From assembly GCF_016937515.1 (NCBI RefSeq), contig NZ_JAFHKM010000002.1:2351001-2415000 (forward strand): a stretch of 64,000 bases of DNA, in the 5' to 3' direction. A program made the position numbers and the translations under genes. Positions 63,961-64,000 of the stretch are shown here, in pieces. The stretch comes from Cohnella algarum. Lineage in GTDB: Bacteria; Bacillota; Bacilli; Paenibacillales; Paenibacillaceae. Numbering within the stretch: position 1 is the first letter of the stretch; each line of letters starts with the position of its first letter. The notes below the pieces were generated by a model. The model ran no database searches. It saw only the letters and a program-made list of their open reading frames with translations, and was not told where the DNA came from.

Positions 63961-64000
63961 GTGTATGATTGGTCAGCAACGAAGCCATATTATCCATCAT
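63961..64000 (+). CDS. Gene running out of the window
   Basis: GAGGAGGGA at about 63943 is followed by GTG at 63961, giving MYDWSATKPYYP to the end of the window. Only 13 codons are visible, so the product cannot be named. Spacing and site make a real start likely; position in the copper island suggests a copper-related function, but no more can be said. Confidence 0.45.
   Translation, partial: MYDWSATKPYYPS

Overview
The window looks like a Firmicutes chromosome of the Paenibacillaceae type (Paenibacillus, Cohnella or a relative). The evidence is the strong AGGAGG ribosome binding sites with some GTG and TTG starts, a Gram-positive pel-type locus, a YesM-type kinase with an AraC-type response regulator beside a sugar ABC transporter, a YvyF/TIGR03826-like protein, and many lipoproteins. 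The genus is inferred from gene style only; no 16S gene is present.

Two blocks differ in composition. Positions 1 to about 40.94 kb are GC-rich and mostly intact. They hold: (i) a pel-like exopolysaccharide operon (pelF, pelG, a CotH-like lipoprotein, a VTC-domain protein, a DUF4956 membrane protein); (ii) a divergent DoxX/HxlR pair, both frameshifted, and a NUDIX hydrolase; (iii) an array of fifteen 52-bp repeats; (iv) a SWIM-SNF2 operon on the minus strand; (v) a YvyF-like gene and a possible effector with deaminase-type motifs and basic C-terminal tracts; (vi) a polysaccharide-use locus (GH28-like protein with a frameshift, sensor kinase, AraC-type regulator, sugar-binding lipoprotein, two permeases, GH130-like enzyme, FAD oxidoreductase, SGNH hydrolase); (vii) a coiled-coil gene and a DeoR regulator facing a probable N-heterocycle uptake and breakdown operon (creatininase family, ABC transporter, FAD oxidoreductase, two cytosine-deaminase-like amidohydrolases, WrbA-like flavoprotein); (viii) a second repeat array with the same 52-bp period.

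At about 40.94 kb an SGNH hydrolase gene breaks off and lower-GC sequence begins. After a tRNA-Leu-like sequence with a mismatched 5' strand comes a copper/cell-envelope island full of insertion sequences: IS200, a CopB-type P-ATPase with a His-rich N-terminus, IS110, two multicopper oxidases, a two-component system with a likely direct-repeat operator, a copper-protein remnant, a stand-alone PD-(D/E)XK-like protein, NlpC/P60 genes, a cell-wall-binding-repeat lipoprotein, a D,D-carboxypeptidase, an IS1182-like element inside an NlpC/P60 gene, an IS256 element inside an MFS gene, a membrane cupredoxin and a CcdA/TauE-like protein. Many broken genes here point to repeated insertion and deletion.

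The least explained feature is the repeat family: three non-homologous arrays (5.7, 7.3 and 39.7 kb) share a 51-52 bp period and a short dyad whose arms stay complementary while the loop changes. The deaminase-like protein and the pel-CotH-VTC-DUF4956 cluster are the best protein-level candidates for undescribed biology.
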